Shown here in pieces: positions 6,914 through 13,520 of a stretch of DNA of 14,233 nt (within the stretch, counting starts at the first letter, position 1; each line of letters opens with the position of its first letter). The stretch comes from Phycisphaerae bacterium (GTDB taxonomy: Bacteria; Planctomycetota; Phycisphaerae; Phycisphaerales; SM1A02). Location of the stretch: NCBI GenBank assembly GCA_002690755.1, contig NZFT01000085.1, forward strand, positions 62,814 to 77,046. Direction: 5' to 3'. Position numbers and translations under genes: made by a program. The notes under the pieces were generated by a model. It was not told the origin of the DNA, did no database searches, and saw only the letters and a list, made by a program, of their open reading frames with translations.

Positions 6914-8277
6914 GACGGTCGTCCACGTTCCCGACGTCCGAGACCTCGAATCACGCCTGACCTCGGCGTCGGCAGGGCGATGCCTCCGGCCTGCAGCACC
7001 GAATGCGGCCGGATCCACTCGACCACCTTGCGATGCCGATTGAGTCCACGGAACCACCGCATCAGTTCCCATCGCCATCGGACGCCGAAGGGAACGCCTT
7101 CGAAGATCTCCCCGGCCAGCATGTTCACCACCGCCGCATCCACGTTCATCGGACCGTGCCCGCTCACCAGCAGTTCGCGGAAGGAATGGTCGTAGAAGCT
7201 CGAGATGAGACCGAGGAATCCGGCACGAAGGCGGGTCACCCGTTTTCCGTAGGACCTGGCCGCGGAAGCCGCGGTCCTCCGCCCTTCGCCGACCTCGATG
7301 ATGCGACGTGACGCCGCCACACCGGTGTCGATGCCCAGCGTCACGCCCGTCGACCAGACCGGATCGATGAAGGCCGCCGCGTCCCCGACCATGAACCAGC
7401 CGTCGCCGGCGTAGGGCTCGCAGGTGTAGGAGAAGTCACCGACCACCTGATTGGTCGTGGGGCCGGTCGCATCCGTCATTCGATCCGCGACCAGCGGACA
7501 TCGCTCGATGCACCACGCCAGGCGACGGTTCGCCGGGACGGGAATCCGTTTCGCATGCTCGTCGTCCACCACCACGCCCACGCTGGTCACCCGGTCGTCG
7601 ATTGGAATCATCCAGAACCAGGACTCGCGACACATCGCGAGGGTCGCGAAACCGGTCCGGTCGCCGTCCGGACGACGAACCCCTTCGAAGTGTTCGAAGT
7701 AGGAGACGTTCCGGTACCCGTCGAGCAGTCGTCGCGTCTTGAAATGTCGTCCGAGGACGCAGGCCTGACCGCTGGCGTCGATCACCCAGTTCGACCGGAC
7801 CGGGCCCGACGCGAGTCGGATCCGGACGTCACCCCGGGCGACGTTCTCGATCGAATCGACGCGATCCTCGAATCGGAAGACCGCCCCCGCGCCGGTCGCC
7901 TCGTCCACGAGCATCTGGTCGAAGACCGAGCGTCGGATGTTGAAGGTCTGCTTGATGGTGTCACCGAGCATTCGCGAGAACGGAATCGCGACCGGCTCGC
8001 GACGGCCGTCGCCGAAACTGATCTCGAGCCCCTTCTTCACGACGTGCGGGAGCTCCTCGACGCGGTCCATGAGACCGAGATCGGTCAGGAGGCGGTTCGC
8101 ATGCGGAAGCATCGACTCGCCGATCCGAAAACGGGGGAACGACTCCTTGTCGACCACCAGTACCCGCTGTCCGGCTCGCGCAAGCTCGAGGGCCGCGATG
8201 CTGCCGGCGGGACCGGCGCCGATGATCACGACGTCCCATTCCTCGCCGCCCGTGGTCGACTCGGGTGCGGCGATCAC
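6898..8277 (-). CDS. FAD-dependent halogenase-like oxidoreductase
   Basis: A 459-residue flavoenzyme. GAGPAG at 20-25 is the dinucleotide-binding GxGxxG, and FPRFRIGES at 47-55 is typical of flavin halogenases and the geranylgeranyl-reductase-like group. WFWMIP at 220-225 matches the WxWxIP motif of FADH2-dependent halogenases. Lys81-Lys82 followed by Gly fall where halogenases acting on carrier-bound phenols or pyrroles keep their essential lysine (pattern recall, not alignment). GDAAAFIDPVWSTG is the second FAD contact. Xanthomonadins are brominated and their clusters encode such an enzyme, so halogenation of the aryl head is the leading guess. WxWxIP also occurs in non-halogenating flavoproteins, leaving hydroxylation or desaturation open. 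A separate flavin reductase would be needed and is not seen here. The start is the GTG at 8277, overlapping the chorismatase stop as GTGA, with GGAG 8 bases upstream (8286-8289). The 3' end overlaps the ligase start. Confidence 0.88.
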   Translation of the reverse strand: MIAAPESTTGGEEWDVVIIGAGPAGSIAALELARAGQRVLVVDKESFPRFRIGESMLPHANRLLTDLGLMDRVEELPHVVKKGLEISFGDGRREPVAIPFSRMLGDTIKQTFNIRRSVFDQMLVDEATGAGAVFRFEDRVDSIENVARGDVRIRLASGPVRSNWVIDASGQACVLGRHFKTRRLLDGYRNVSYFEHFEGVRRPDGDRTGFATLAMCRESWFWMIPIDDRVTSVGVVVDDEHAKRIPVPANRRLAWCIERCPLVADRMTDATGPTTNQVVGDFSYTCEPYAGDGWFMVGDAAAFIDPVWSTGVTLGIDTGVAASRRIIEVGEGRRTAASAARSYGKRVTRLRAGFLGLISSFYDHSFRELLVSGHGPMNVDAAVVNMLAGEIFEGVPFGVRWRWELMRWFRGLNRHRKVVEWIRPHSVLQAGGIALPTPRSGVIRGLGRRERGRPSWLPS

Positions 8278-9218
8278 GATGCTCGCTCCGGTACGACGCC
8301 CGCACACTCGATCTCGACGAGAAGTTCGGGGCGGCAGAGCCGCTGGGCGCGGAACTCGATGGTCATTCGATGATCGGGCCAGCGTCTTCCGATCGCATCC
8401 CGCACGCGATCCTCGAACGACGGATCGGGAAGATAGACCAGCCAGTCACCGAGATCCGCGGGGACCAGAGCCGGTTCGCACGACGCGACCACCGTCTCCA
8501 GATTGTCCAGCGTCTCCTCCAACTGACGATCGAAGCATTCGGCGTGGAGCGAATCCTCGCCGACCACGCTGGCGGTTCCACTCACCAGCACCGAGGCGTT
8601 CTCGACCCCGTTCACCCTCGCGGCGCGGGTGAACGCGGGAGGAAGATCGCCGAAACGACGCGAGTAGTCGACGGGGAGGACCTGTCGCGGATTGTCGACC
8701 GGGCACGGCTCGCCCGCGCCGTGCAGCAGGTGCAGCACGAGGTCGCGGCCGGCGTGGCCGACGCCGGAGGCGACCGGAAACCACTCCGGCCGTCCATGGA
8801 TCTCGCGGAAGGCCTTGAATCGTCCTGCGTTGAAGACCATGTACCGATCGCTGCCGCCACCGCAGTCGGTTTCGAACCCGGCGTCGTCGTTGATCCTCGG
8901 AATGAAGTTCCATGCCCGCAGCAGGTGATCGTGCGGAATGCCCGAGAGCAGGGTGCGATACGCCTGGAGCGTGCCCGACTCGAAGGCCTCCCCGTTCATG
9001 GTGGAGGCGTCATCGAGCACCACGGTTCGGAGGCGTCGCTCGCCGTTCGTCCGCTCGACCGCTCGAATGGCGGTGCCGACCGACCAGTGCCGGTCCGGAT
9101 CGATCGAGCCGACCGAATCACGGATCCATGCGGGCAGATCCTCGGAACCGCCGGTGGCGACCCAGTCCGCGATCTTCCGACCGGTCCCACGTTCGATTGC
9201 GCTGGCGCTCGAAGTCAT
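8274..9218 (-). CDS. Chorismatase / hydroxybenzoate synthase family protein (XanB2-Hyg5-FkbO type)
   Basis: A 314-residue protein of the chorismatase family, whose C-terminal part has a RidA/YjgF-like fold. Members remove pyruvate from chorismate, giving 3- or 4-hydroxybenzoate (XanB2, Hyg5) or a dihydroxycyclohexadienoate (FkbO). Family landmarks visible here are IPRIN, then a YxxFNAGR stretch, ASGVGHAGRD, NPRQV at 176-180, SGTAS at 213-217 followed by a long helix ending EETLDNLE, and the C-terminal PELLVEIE with Glu302 and Glu304 in the region of the catalytic glutamate. After SGTASVVG there is Glu where I recall His in most relatives. Product type cannot be decided by eye. The ATG at 9218 overlaps the ketosynthase stop as ATGA; the frame is open to 9380, but that stretch reads as low-complexity Arg/Gly antisense-like protein. 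Next to an AMP ligase, the likely job is supplying the aromatic starter of the polyene from chorismate in the cytoplasm. Confidence 0.88.
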   Translation of the reverse strand: MTSSASAIERGTGRKIADWVATGGSEDLPAWIRDSVGSIDPDRHWSVGTAIRAVERTNGERRLRTVVLDDASTMNGEAFESGTLQAYRTLLSGIPHDHLLRAWNFIPRINDDAGFETDCGGGSDRYMVFNAGRFKAFREIHGRPEWFPVASGVGHAGRDLVLHLLHGAGEPCPVDNPRQVLPVDYSRRFGDLPPAFTRAARVNGVENASVLVSGTASVVGEDSLHAECFDRQLEETLDNLETVVASCEPALVPADLGDWLVYLPDPSFEDRVRDAIGRRWPDHRMTIEFRAQRLCRPELLVEIECAGVVPERAS

Positions 9219-11464
9219 CGGTCGGATGATACCGGAGCGATCCGCGCGAAAGCGGCGCCCCCCGCCGGATCCGGCCAGACGACCAGACCGCCTTCCGAGG
9301 TCTCGACGAGCTCCGCGATCGCCCGAAACGCGCCGACCGACTCCCGTTCCACCCGTTCTCCCGCATGCCTGAGCTCGCATTCACCCGTTCCGGCGGACCT
9401 CGTTCGCAGGCGCCGTGCGATGGCGACGCGTCGGCCGGCCCGCGTCTCACGGGCGGGACCTCGCACCACCTCGTCCGTGGTCCGGGTGATTCCACCCTGG
9501 ATCGTCCGCAGGGAATCCCGGACGCCTCCGCCGCGCGGCCACTCGAGCGCGGTCTCCTCGACGACCGCGAGGATCGGCGCACCGCGTTCGATCGCCGCCG
9601 ACTCCCGCTCGAGCACGAAGGCGATCGCACCTTCCGCGGACGGCAGATCACCGATCTCTCCGAGATGCCGCAGCACTTCACGGACCCGGGGGTGGGTCTC
9701 CTCGGCGGCGACCACGATGGCTCGATCCGCCTGTCCCGTCACCAGGTGCCGGCGCGCGTGGTGCAGCGCTTCGAGCCCCGCGATCGCGGTGCCTCCCACC
9801 GACAGGGTGAGGCCTTCGATCCCGAGCCCGAGGCTGAGCTGCGCGCTCCCGATGTTGGGAACGCTCTCCGCGAAGTGGAGCGGATTGCCCGCCCCGAGCC
9901 CGTCGCGGAGCAGCTCCGTGTAGAAGTCCAGCGTGTAGTCGGAGGCGCCGAAGCGGGTTCCGACGAATCCGGAAGCGGTTCGAATCGCCTCCGCGTCGAG
10001 TCCGGCGTTCCGGGTCGCGAGCACGCCGGCGGCCCGGACCAGTTTCGAGAATCGCGCGAGGCGACGGACGGCGCGGGCGTCATCGAGACCGTCGAACCTC
10101 GCATCGTCGAGCCCGATCTCGCCGGATCGGATCGGCGGATCATCCGCCGCGGGAACGAGCGAACCCACCCCGGCGATCACGATTCTCGATTCCGAGGCGT
10201 CGCACGTCACGGGGGGACGGGGCGGAACGCGTTCGGTCGCGGTGCCGGACTCGACGAGGATCGCGGCATCAACGCCGCCGAAACCGAGGGAGACGATCGC
10301 GGCGCGGTCCACCGTGGCGTCATGTCGCGGCCCCGGAGCGACGAGGTCCAACGTCGGAAACGATTCGCGATCCACCGTCGCGTTGGCGGCCGCGGGCACC
10401 GCACCATGCTCCATCGCCGCGAGCACCACCGAAAGCTCCACCGCGCCGGCCGCCCCGAGCGTGTGGCCGATGCGGCTCTTCAACGCCGTCACCGGGATCT
10501 CCGCGAGCCGATCGCCGAAGCAGCACGCGAGCGCCGCATGTTCGGCGAGGTCGTTCGCCGGCGTGGACGTGGCGTGGGCCGCGATCAGATCAGGCACGAT
10601 CCCGGTTCCTTCGAGCGAAACCGTCGCGGAACGCAACGCATCCGCCGCGCCGCGTCCGGTCGGAATCGGCTGGGTGAGATGATGCGCATCGCTTCCGCCC
10701 CCCCATCCGAGGATCCGGGCGAGCACCGTCGCGCCCCGCGTCACCGCGGTGGATTCACGTTCCACGACGAACACGCCGTAACCCTCGCCGAGCCGCATCC
10801 CGGTCCGATCCGCGGTGAACGGACGCAATGGTCCTTCGCTGACCAGTCGGAGACAGTGGAATCCCGCGTAGGCGAATTCGCTGATCGGGTCGTAGGCGAT
10901 CGCCACGACGACGTCCGCCTCCCCGGCGAGAATCGAGGTTCCCGCCATCGCGAGCGCACTCACCCCCGACGCACAGGCCGCCGACACCGTCGAGCCACCG
11001 AGGTCGAGCCCGGTGTCCACCAGCGCATGCCGGGTCACGGTCGAGGTCGTGGTCCGCGCCATCACGTCGAGCCGGCCGTTCCGCATGCCCGCACCGAGGT
11101 GCCGCATGCCGCCGAGGGTCGTTCCGAAGATGGTCTCGAATCGAACGCCGGCCGATCGCATCGATCGGATCGTCGATGAATCGAGCCCCGCTTCGTCGAG
11201 CCCGCGGCGAATCGAACGGGCGAGCATCCGTTCGGCCCGATCCGGAACGCCCCCCACTTCCGGCGATGCTTCCGGCACCTGGGCGGCCCGGACCTCGGGG
11301 ACCGGGTCCCCGGCGGCGTCCGGCTCGAACACCCCTTCGATCCCGGGGGCCACGTCGATCTCGACGCCGCCCTCGAGCATCGCCGCGAGAATCGCATGAC
11401 GGTCCTCGCCGAGCGAGCAGCTCGCGGAGGCCGCGGTCAGCACCAGGGTGTCGGGCTCGGTCAC
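9215..11464 (-). CDS. Fused beta-ketoacyl synthase plus degenerate KS (chain-length-factor-like) protein
   Basis: A 749-residue protein with two thiolase-fold ketosynthase regions in one chain. Region 1 (about 1-400) is a complete FabF-type KS: Cys164 in SAACASG, His297 in AAHATSTP, His334 in KSRIGHTLGAAG, then SLGFGGVDAA. The catalytic spacing matches FabF. Region 2 (about 415-749) starts again with IVIAGVGSLVP, has KS-like GSAQLSLGLGIEG and a nucleophile elbow reading SVGGTAIAG, where the Cys is replaced by Thr559/Ala560. No His motifs are recognisable later and it is shorter than a full KS. This is the pattern of a chain-length factor, as in type II PKS and the ApeO/ApeC KS-CLF pair of aryl polyenes, but here covalently joined. 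It should elongate the aryl starter on ACP with malonyl units. The GTG start at 11464 overlaps the dehydratase stop (GTGA) and has a strong GGAGAGG at 11472-11478, 7 bases away. Confidence 0.92.
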   Translation of the reverse strand: MTEPDTLVLTAASASCSLGEDRHAILAAMLEGGVEIDVAPGIEGVFEPDAAGDPVPEVRAAQVPEASPEVGGVPDRAERMLARSIRRGLDEAGLDSSTIRSMRSAGVRFETIFGTTLGGMRHLGAGMRNGRLDVMARTTTSTVTRHALVDTGLDLGGSTVSAACASGVSALAMAGTSILAGEADVVVAIAYDPISEFAYAGFHCLRLVSEGPLRPFTADRTGMRLGEGYGVFVVERESTAVTRGATVLARILGWGGGSDAHHLTQPIPTGRGAADALRSATVSLEGTGIVPDLIAAHATSTPANDLAEHAALACCFGDRLAEIPVTALKSRIGHTLGAAGAVELSVVLAAMEHGAVPAAANATVDRESFPTLDLVAPGPRHDATVDRAAIVSLGFGGVDAAILVESGTATERVPPRPPVTCDASESRIVIAGVGSLVPAADDPPIRSGEIGLDDARFDGLDDARAVRRLARFSKLVRAAGVLATRNAGLDAEAIRTASGFVGTRFGASDYTLDFYTELLRDGLGAGNPLHFAESVPNIGSAQLSLGLGIEGLTLSVGGTAIAGLEALHHARRHLVTGQADRAIVVAAEETHPRVREVLRHLGEIGDLPSAEGAIAFVLERESAAIERGAPILAVVEETALEWPRGGGVRDSLRTIQGGITRTTDEVVRGPARETRAGRRVAIARRLRTRSAGTGECELRHAGERVERESVGAFRAIAELVETSEGGLVVWPDPAGGAAFARIAPVSSDR

Positions 11465-11937
11465 GACGACGCCTCTCCGTTCGCAGGCGTCAGGCTGACA
11501 CCGACCGATCCCGACGCGACCGCGACGCCGTCCACCGACGCTTCGAAGTCGAACCGATGGATCGAACCGAATCGGCCGATCGCGTCGACCACCAGTTCGA
11601 TGATCGCGGGCGGCTCCACCGGACGACGGAACCGAGCCTCGCTCAGCACGAGCATGCCGTTCGAACCCTCGCCCGTGGTCTCGCCCGCGGCCTCACTCAT
11701 GAAGTGGTGCGCCGCGGCGCCCGCGAGCTGGGCGGCGGCCTCGGTGATCAGGACCCCGGGGACCAGCGGTCTTCCCGGAAAGTGTCCACGCAGGAAGTCC
11801 TCGTCGCCCTTCACGATCCAGACCCCGCGGCCCCGTTCCGATGAAAGCTCGTCGATGCGATCGAGGAACCGGAAGGGATCCGCGTGCGGCAGGTTCGCCA
11901 GCGCCGCGTCGTGATTCGAGGCGTTCGATCCGGTCAC
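11461..11937 (-). CDS. FabZ-type 3-hydroxyacyl-ACP dehydratase (hot-dog fold)
   Basis: A 158-residue hot-dog fold dehydratase. RGHFPGRPLVPGVLITEAAAQ holds catalytic His52 and Glu66, 14 residues apart as in FabZ. It should remove water from 3-hydroxyacyl-ACP to give the trans-enoyl intermediate, repeatedly, which is what builds a conjugated polyene when no enoyl reductase acts. The open frame continues far upstream through the ACP and permease region, but that part is an antisense-like, Arg-rich shadow. The GTG at 11937 overlaps the ACP stop as GTGA and gives a normal N-terminus leading to LPHADPFRFLDRI, the usual FabZ opening. Aryl polyene clusters often have two dehydratases (ApeI and ApeP types); only one is seen here. 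Its 3' end carries the Shine-Dalgarno of the ketosynthase gene. Confidence 0.9.
   Translation of the reverse strand: MTGSNASNHDAALANLPHADPFRFLDRIDELSSERGRGVWIVKGDEDFLRGHFPGRPLVPGVLITEAAAQLAGAAAHHFMSEAAGETTGEGSNGMLVLSEARFRRPVEPPAIIELVVDAIGRFGSIHRFDFEASVDGVAVASGSVGVSLTPANGEASS
11472..11478 (-). promoter_or_regulatory. Strong Shine-Dalgarno GGAGAGG of the KS-CLF gene
   Basis: GGAGAGG on the minus strand, 7 bases before the GTG at 11464 and inside the dehydratase coding sequence. It supports the GTG start and independent loading of ribosomes on the ketosynthase cistron in addition to coupling through the GTGA overlap. Confidence 0.6.
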
Positions 11938-12197
11938 GCGTCGGTCCGCAGCGAGTCGACGAATCGAACGAAGTCCCCGATCGTGCCCATCGTGTCGCGG
12001 CCGAGCTTCTCGTTGGGAATCTTGATTCCCAGCCGCTTCTCGGTTCCGGTGACCACCATGAGCAGATCGAGGGAGTCGAGTCCGAGTTCGTCGCCCACCA
12101 GCGGGGTCTCGGGCCCGAGGTCGACCATGCCGAGCTTGAGATCGGTTCGAAGAACGTCGTAGATGGTCTCGCGAAGATCGGTCGTCTCGTTGCTCAT
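11934..12197 (-). CDS. Acyl carrier protein
   Basis: An 87-residue, acidic, helical carrier protein. LGLDSLDLL contains Ser42 in the DSL motif, the site for a 4'-phosphopantetheine arm. Four-helix spacing is normal, with the loop GPETPLVGDELG before the motif. It is the probable carrier for the aryl starter and growing polyene chain handled by the neighbouring dehydratase and ketosynthase. No phosphopantetheinyl transferase gene is seen in this window. The ATG at 12197 has AGGAG at 12204-12208, 6 bases upstream, the best ribosome site in the operon, which suits the high molar need for a carrier. It is the first gene after the only clear gap in the operon, and its stop overlaps the dehydratase GTG. 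Many aryl polyene clusters carry two ACPs; a second one would have to be outside. Confidence 0.93.
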   Translation of the reverse strand: MSNETTDLRETIYDVLRTDLKLGMVDLGPETPLVGDELGLDSLDLLMVVTGTEKRLGIKIPNEKLGRDTMGTIGDFVRFVDSLRTDA

Positions 12198-12203
12198 GCA
12201 CGT

Positions 12204-12208
12204 CTCCT
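12204..12208 (-). promoter_or_regulatory. Strong Shine-Dalgarno AGGAG of the ACP gene
   Basis: AGGAG on the minus strand, 6 bases before the ATG at 12197. It lies just downstream (in transcription direction) of the intercistronic hairpin. Confidence 0.65.
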
Positions 12209-12213
12209 GGTGG

Positions 12214-12236
12214 CGGGTCGACGATTCGTGGACCCG
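12214..12236 (-). repeat. Intercistronic hairpin between permease and ACP genes
   Basis: CGGGTC at 12214-12219 pairs with GACCCG at 12231-12236. After one mismatch (12220/12230), ACG 12221-12223 pairs with CGT 12227-12229 around an ATT loop. This makes a 9-bp stem with one internal mismatch and a 3-base loop in the 51-base gap. No T-run follows on the transcribed side, so it is not a canonical intrinsic terminator. It could act as an mRNA stabiliser, attenuator or processing site. Confidence 0.45.
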
Positions 12237-12248
12237 GCCGCATCCTGC

Positions 12249-13520
12249 TCACTGCCAGCGGGTCATCGCCGCTCGCGCTCCCACCAGACAGATGACGGTG
12301 GTCGCGCCGATCAGGCCCAACGCCGGTGCGATCCTTCCCAGCATCGCGGAAAGCGTGTCGTCCGAAGTGGTGTACCAGAGAATCTGCTGCATCGCATCGA
12401 TGGCGCGGGCGTTGAAAGCCCACTGACCGACCGCCTTCAGGGATGGTGGCATCAGGAAGGTCGGGATCATGCTGCCGCCAACGGCACTGAGTATCAGCAC
12501 CGTGATGGTTCCGATGGTGGTCTGCTGGCGTCTGGTCCGTGCGATGCCCGTGATCAACAGACCCAGACCGGCGGACGCGGCCGCCACCGCGGGAATGATG
12601 ATCAGCAGGGCGACGAACTGCCGCGTCGAGAAGAAGCGGACGCCGAAGACCGCGGCCGCCCAGACCAGCATCACCCCGATCTGCAGGGAGCCCACCAGGA
12701 TGGCGAAGACGAATCGGTTCAGGAGAACCGTCCAGGATCCGATTCCCGAGGTTCGAAGCCGGTCGAGCACCCCTCGCTCCTGATCCTCGAGCAGCCATCC
12801 GGTGGTCGAAAGCGCACTGAACAGCATGAACATCACGCCGATCGCCGCGGTGTAGTAGGTGACCAGGGAAGGACCGCCCTGTCCGATCGCGACCGCCCCC
12901 CCGTCGATCGGCACCTGGGTCGCCATCGCGAGCCGTTCGACGATCGGCGGTGGTTTTCCGCCTTCGCCACCAGCCTTCTGAAGCGTCTCGGCGAGTCCCT
13001 GCTGGGCGGGGGTGAGGGTGCCGGCGACCATCTCGAGAACCTTGATCTGCCGGCCGAGCATCTGCGGCGCGAGCCCTTTCCACGCCGCACCCGCGAGCAC
13101 GCCGCGGGCGAAGTCCGGGGCGATCGGGTTCGCCGGGTCGTAGCGGACGACGAGCGGTGGAATCGCCGCGGTGGCCTTGCCGACCGCGGCGCCGAACCCG
13201 GCCGGAATCACCACCGCGGCCGGGAAACTCCCGCTCGCGACTTCACGATCCGCCGCGGTCACGTCGTCGCCGTCGATCTCGACGAGATCGATGCGATCGC
13301 TCGACTCCCGGACCGCGGCCTCCAACGATCGCGCGGCGGGGCTGCCGTCGAGATCGAGGATCGCGATCCGAACCTTGCTCTCGCCGTTGCGGCCGAACCC
13401 CTGGAACACGCTCGCGAAGATCGTGAGGAAGATGATCGGGACCAGTGCGTAGAGCAGCACGCCGAGCCGATCTCGGTAGAGGGTGATCCATGAGATTCGC
13501 AGCAGGGCGAGTCGTTTCAC
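12249..13520 (-). CDS. ABC-2 type transporter permease
   Basis: A 423-residue inner-membrane permease of the ABC-2 family. The layout is one membrane helix near residues 19-40, a large extracytoplasmic domain (about 41-215), then five more helices near 219-243, 270-295, 301-325, 336-357 and 395-418. This is the YhhJ/YbhR-like arrangement of exporters. The stretch EDQERGVLDRLRTSG after helix 2 is the amphipathic coupling segment typical of ABC-2 permeases. It needs an ATPase partner, which is not in the window. Its GTG start at 13520 overlaps the acyltransferase stop as GTGA, so it belongs to the pigment operon and may move the product or its lipid conjugate across or into the membrane. Characterised aryl polyene clusters usually use an MMPL-type exporter, so this assignment of cargo is inference. 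Confidence 0.9.
   Translation of the reverse strand: MKRLALLRISWITLYRDRLGVLLYALVPIIFLTIFASVFQGFGRNGESKVRIAILDLDGSPAARSLEAAVRESSDRIDLVEIDGDDVTAADREVASGSFPAAVVIPAGFGAAVGKATAAIPPLVVRYDPANPIAPDFARGVLAGAAWKGLAPQMLGRQIKVLEMVAGTLTPAQQGLAETLQKAGGEGGKPPPIVERLAMATQVPIDGGAVAIGQGGPSLVTYYTAAIGVMFMLFSALSTTGWLLEDQERGVLDRLRTSGIGSWTVLLNRFVFAILVGSLQIGVMLVWAAAVFGVRFFSTRQFVALLIIIPAVAAASAGLGLLITGIARTRRQQTTIGTITVLILSAVGGSMIPTFLMPPSLKAVGQWAFNARAIDAMQQILWYTTSDDTLSAMLGRIAPALGLIGATTVICLVGARAAMTRWQ

Noticed and set aside
6914..7078. 55-codon upstream extension of the AMP ligase to an ATG at 7078
   Set aside because: It would overlap the conserved 3' end of the flavoenzyme gene by 180 bases and its residues do not look like an ANL N-terminus.
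5528..7195. 555-codon plus-strand open frame opposite the AMP ligase
   Set aside because: The minus strand carries all ANL motifs; the plus-strand protein is Arg/His/Asp-rich and lacks any recognisable fold.
9219..9380. 54-codon upstream extension of the chorismatase
   Set aside because: The added residues are Gly/Arg-rich antisense-like text; the ATG at 9218 in an ATGA overlap gives the usual family length.
9365..11179. Long plus-strand open frame (about 600 codons) opposite the ketosynthase gene
   Set aside because: It is antisense to a gene with clear catalytic motifs; its protein is Arg/Gly/Asp-rich low-complexity text with no family signature, the usual result of GC-rich codon bias.
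11938..13083. N-terminal extension of the dehydratase frame through the ACP and permease region
   Set aside because: The extension reads as Arg/Gly-rich shadow of other genes; the GTG at 11937, overlapping the ACP stop, gives a standard FabZ length.
11841..13493. Long plus-strand open frame opposite the permease, ACP and dehydratase genes
   Set aside because: Same kind of shadow: Arg/Asp/His-rich, no domain, no ribosome site, and it spans three genuine minus-strand genes.
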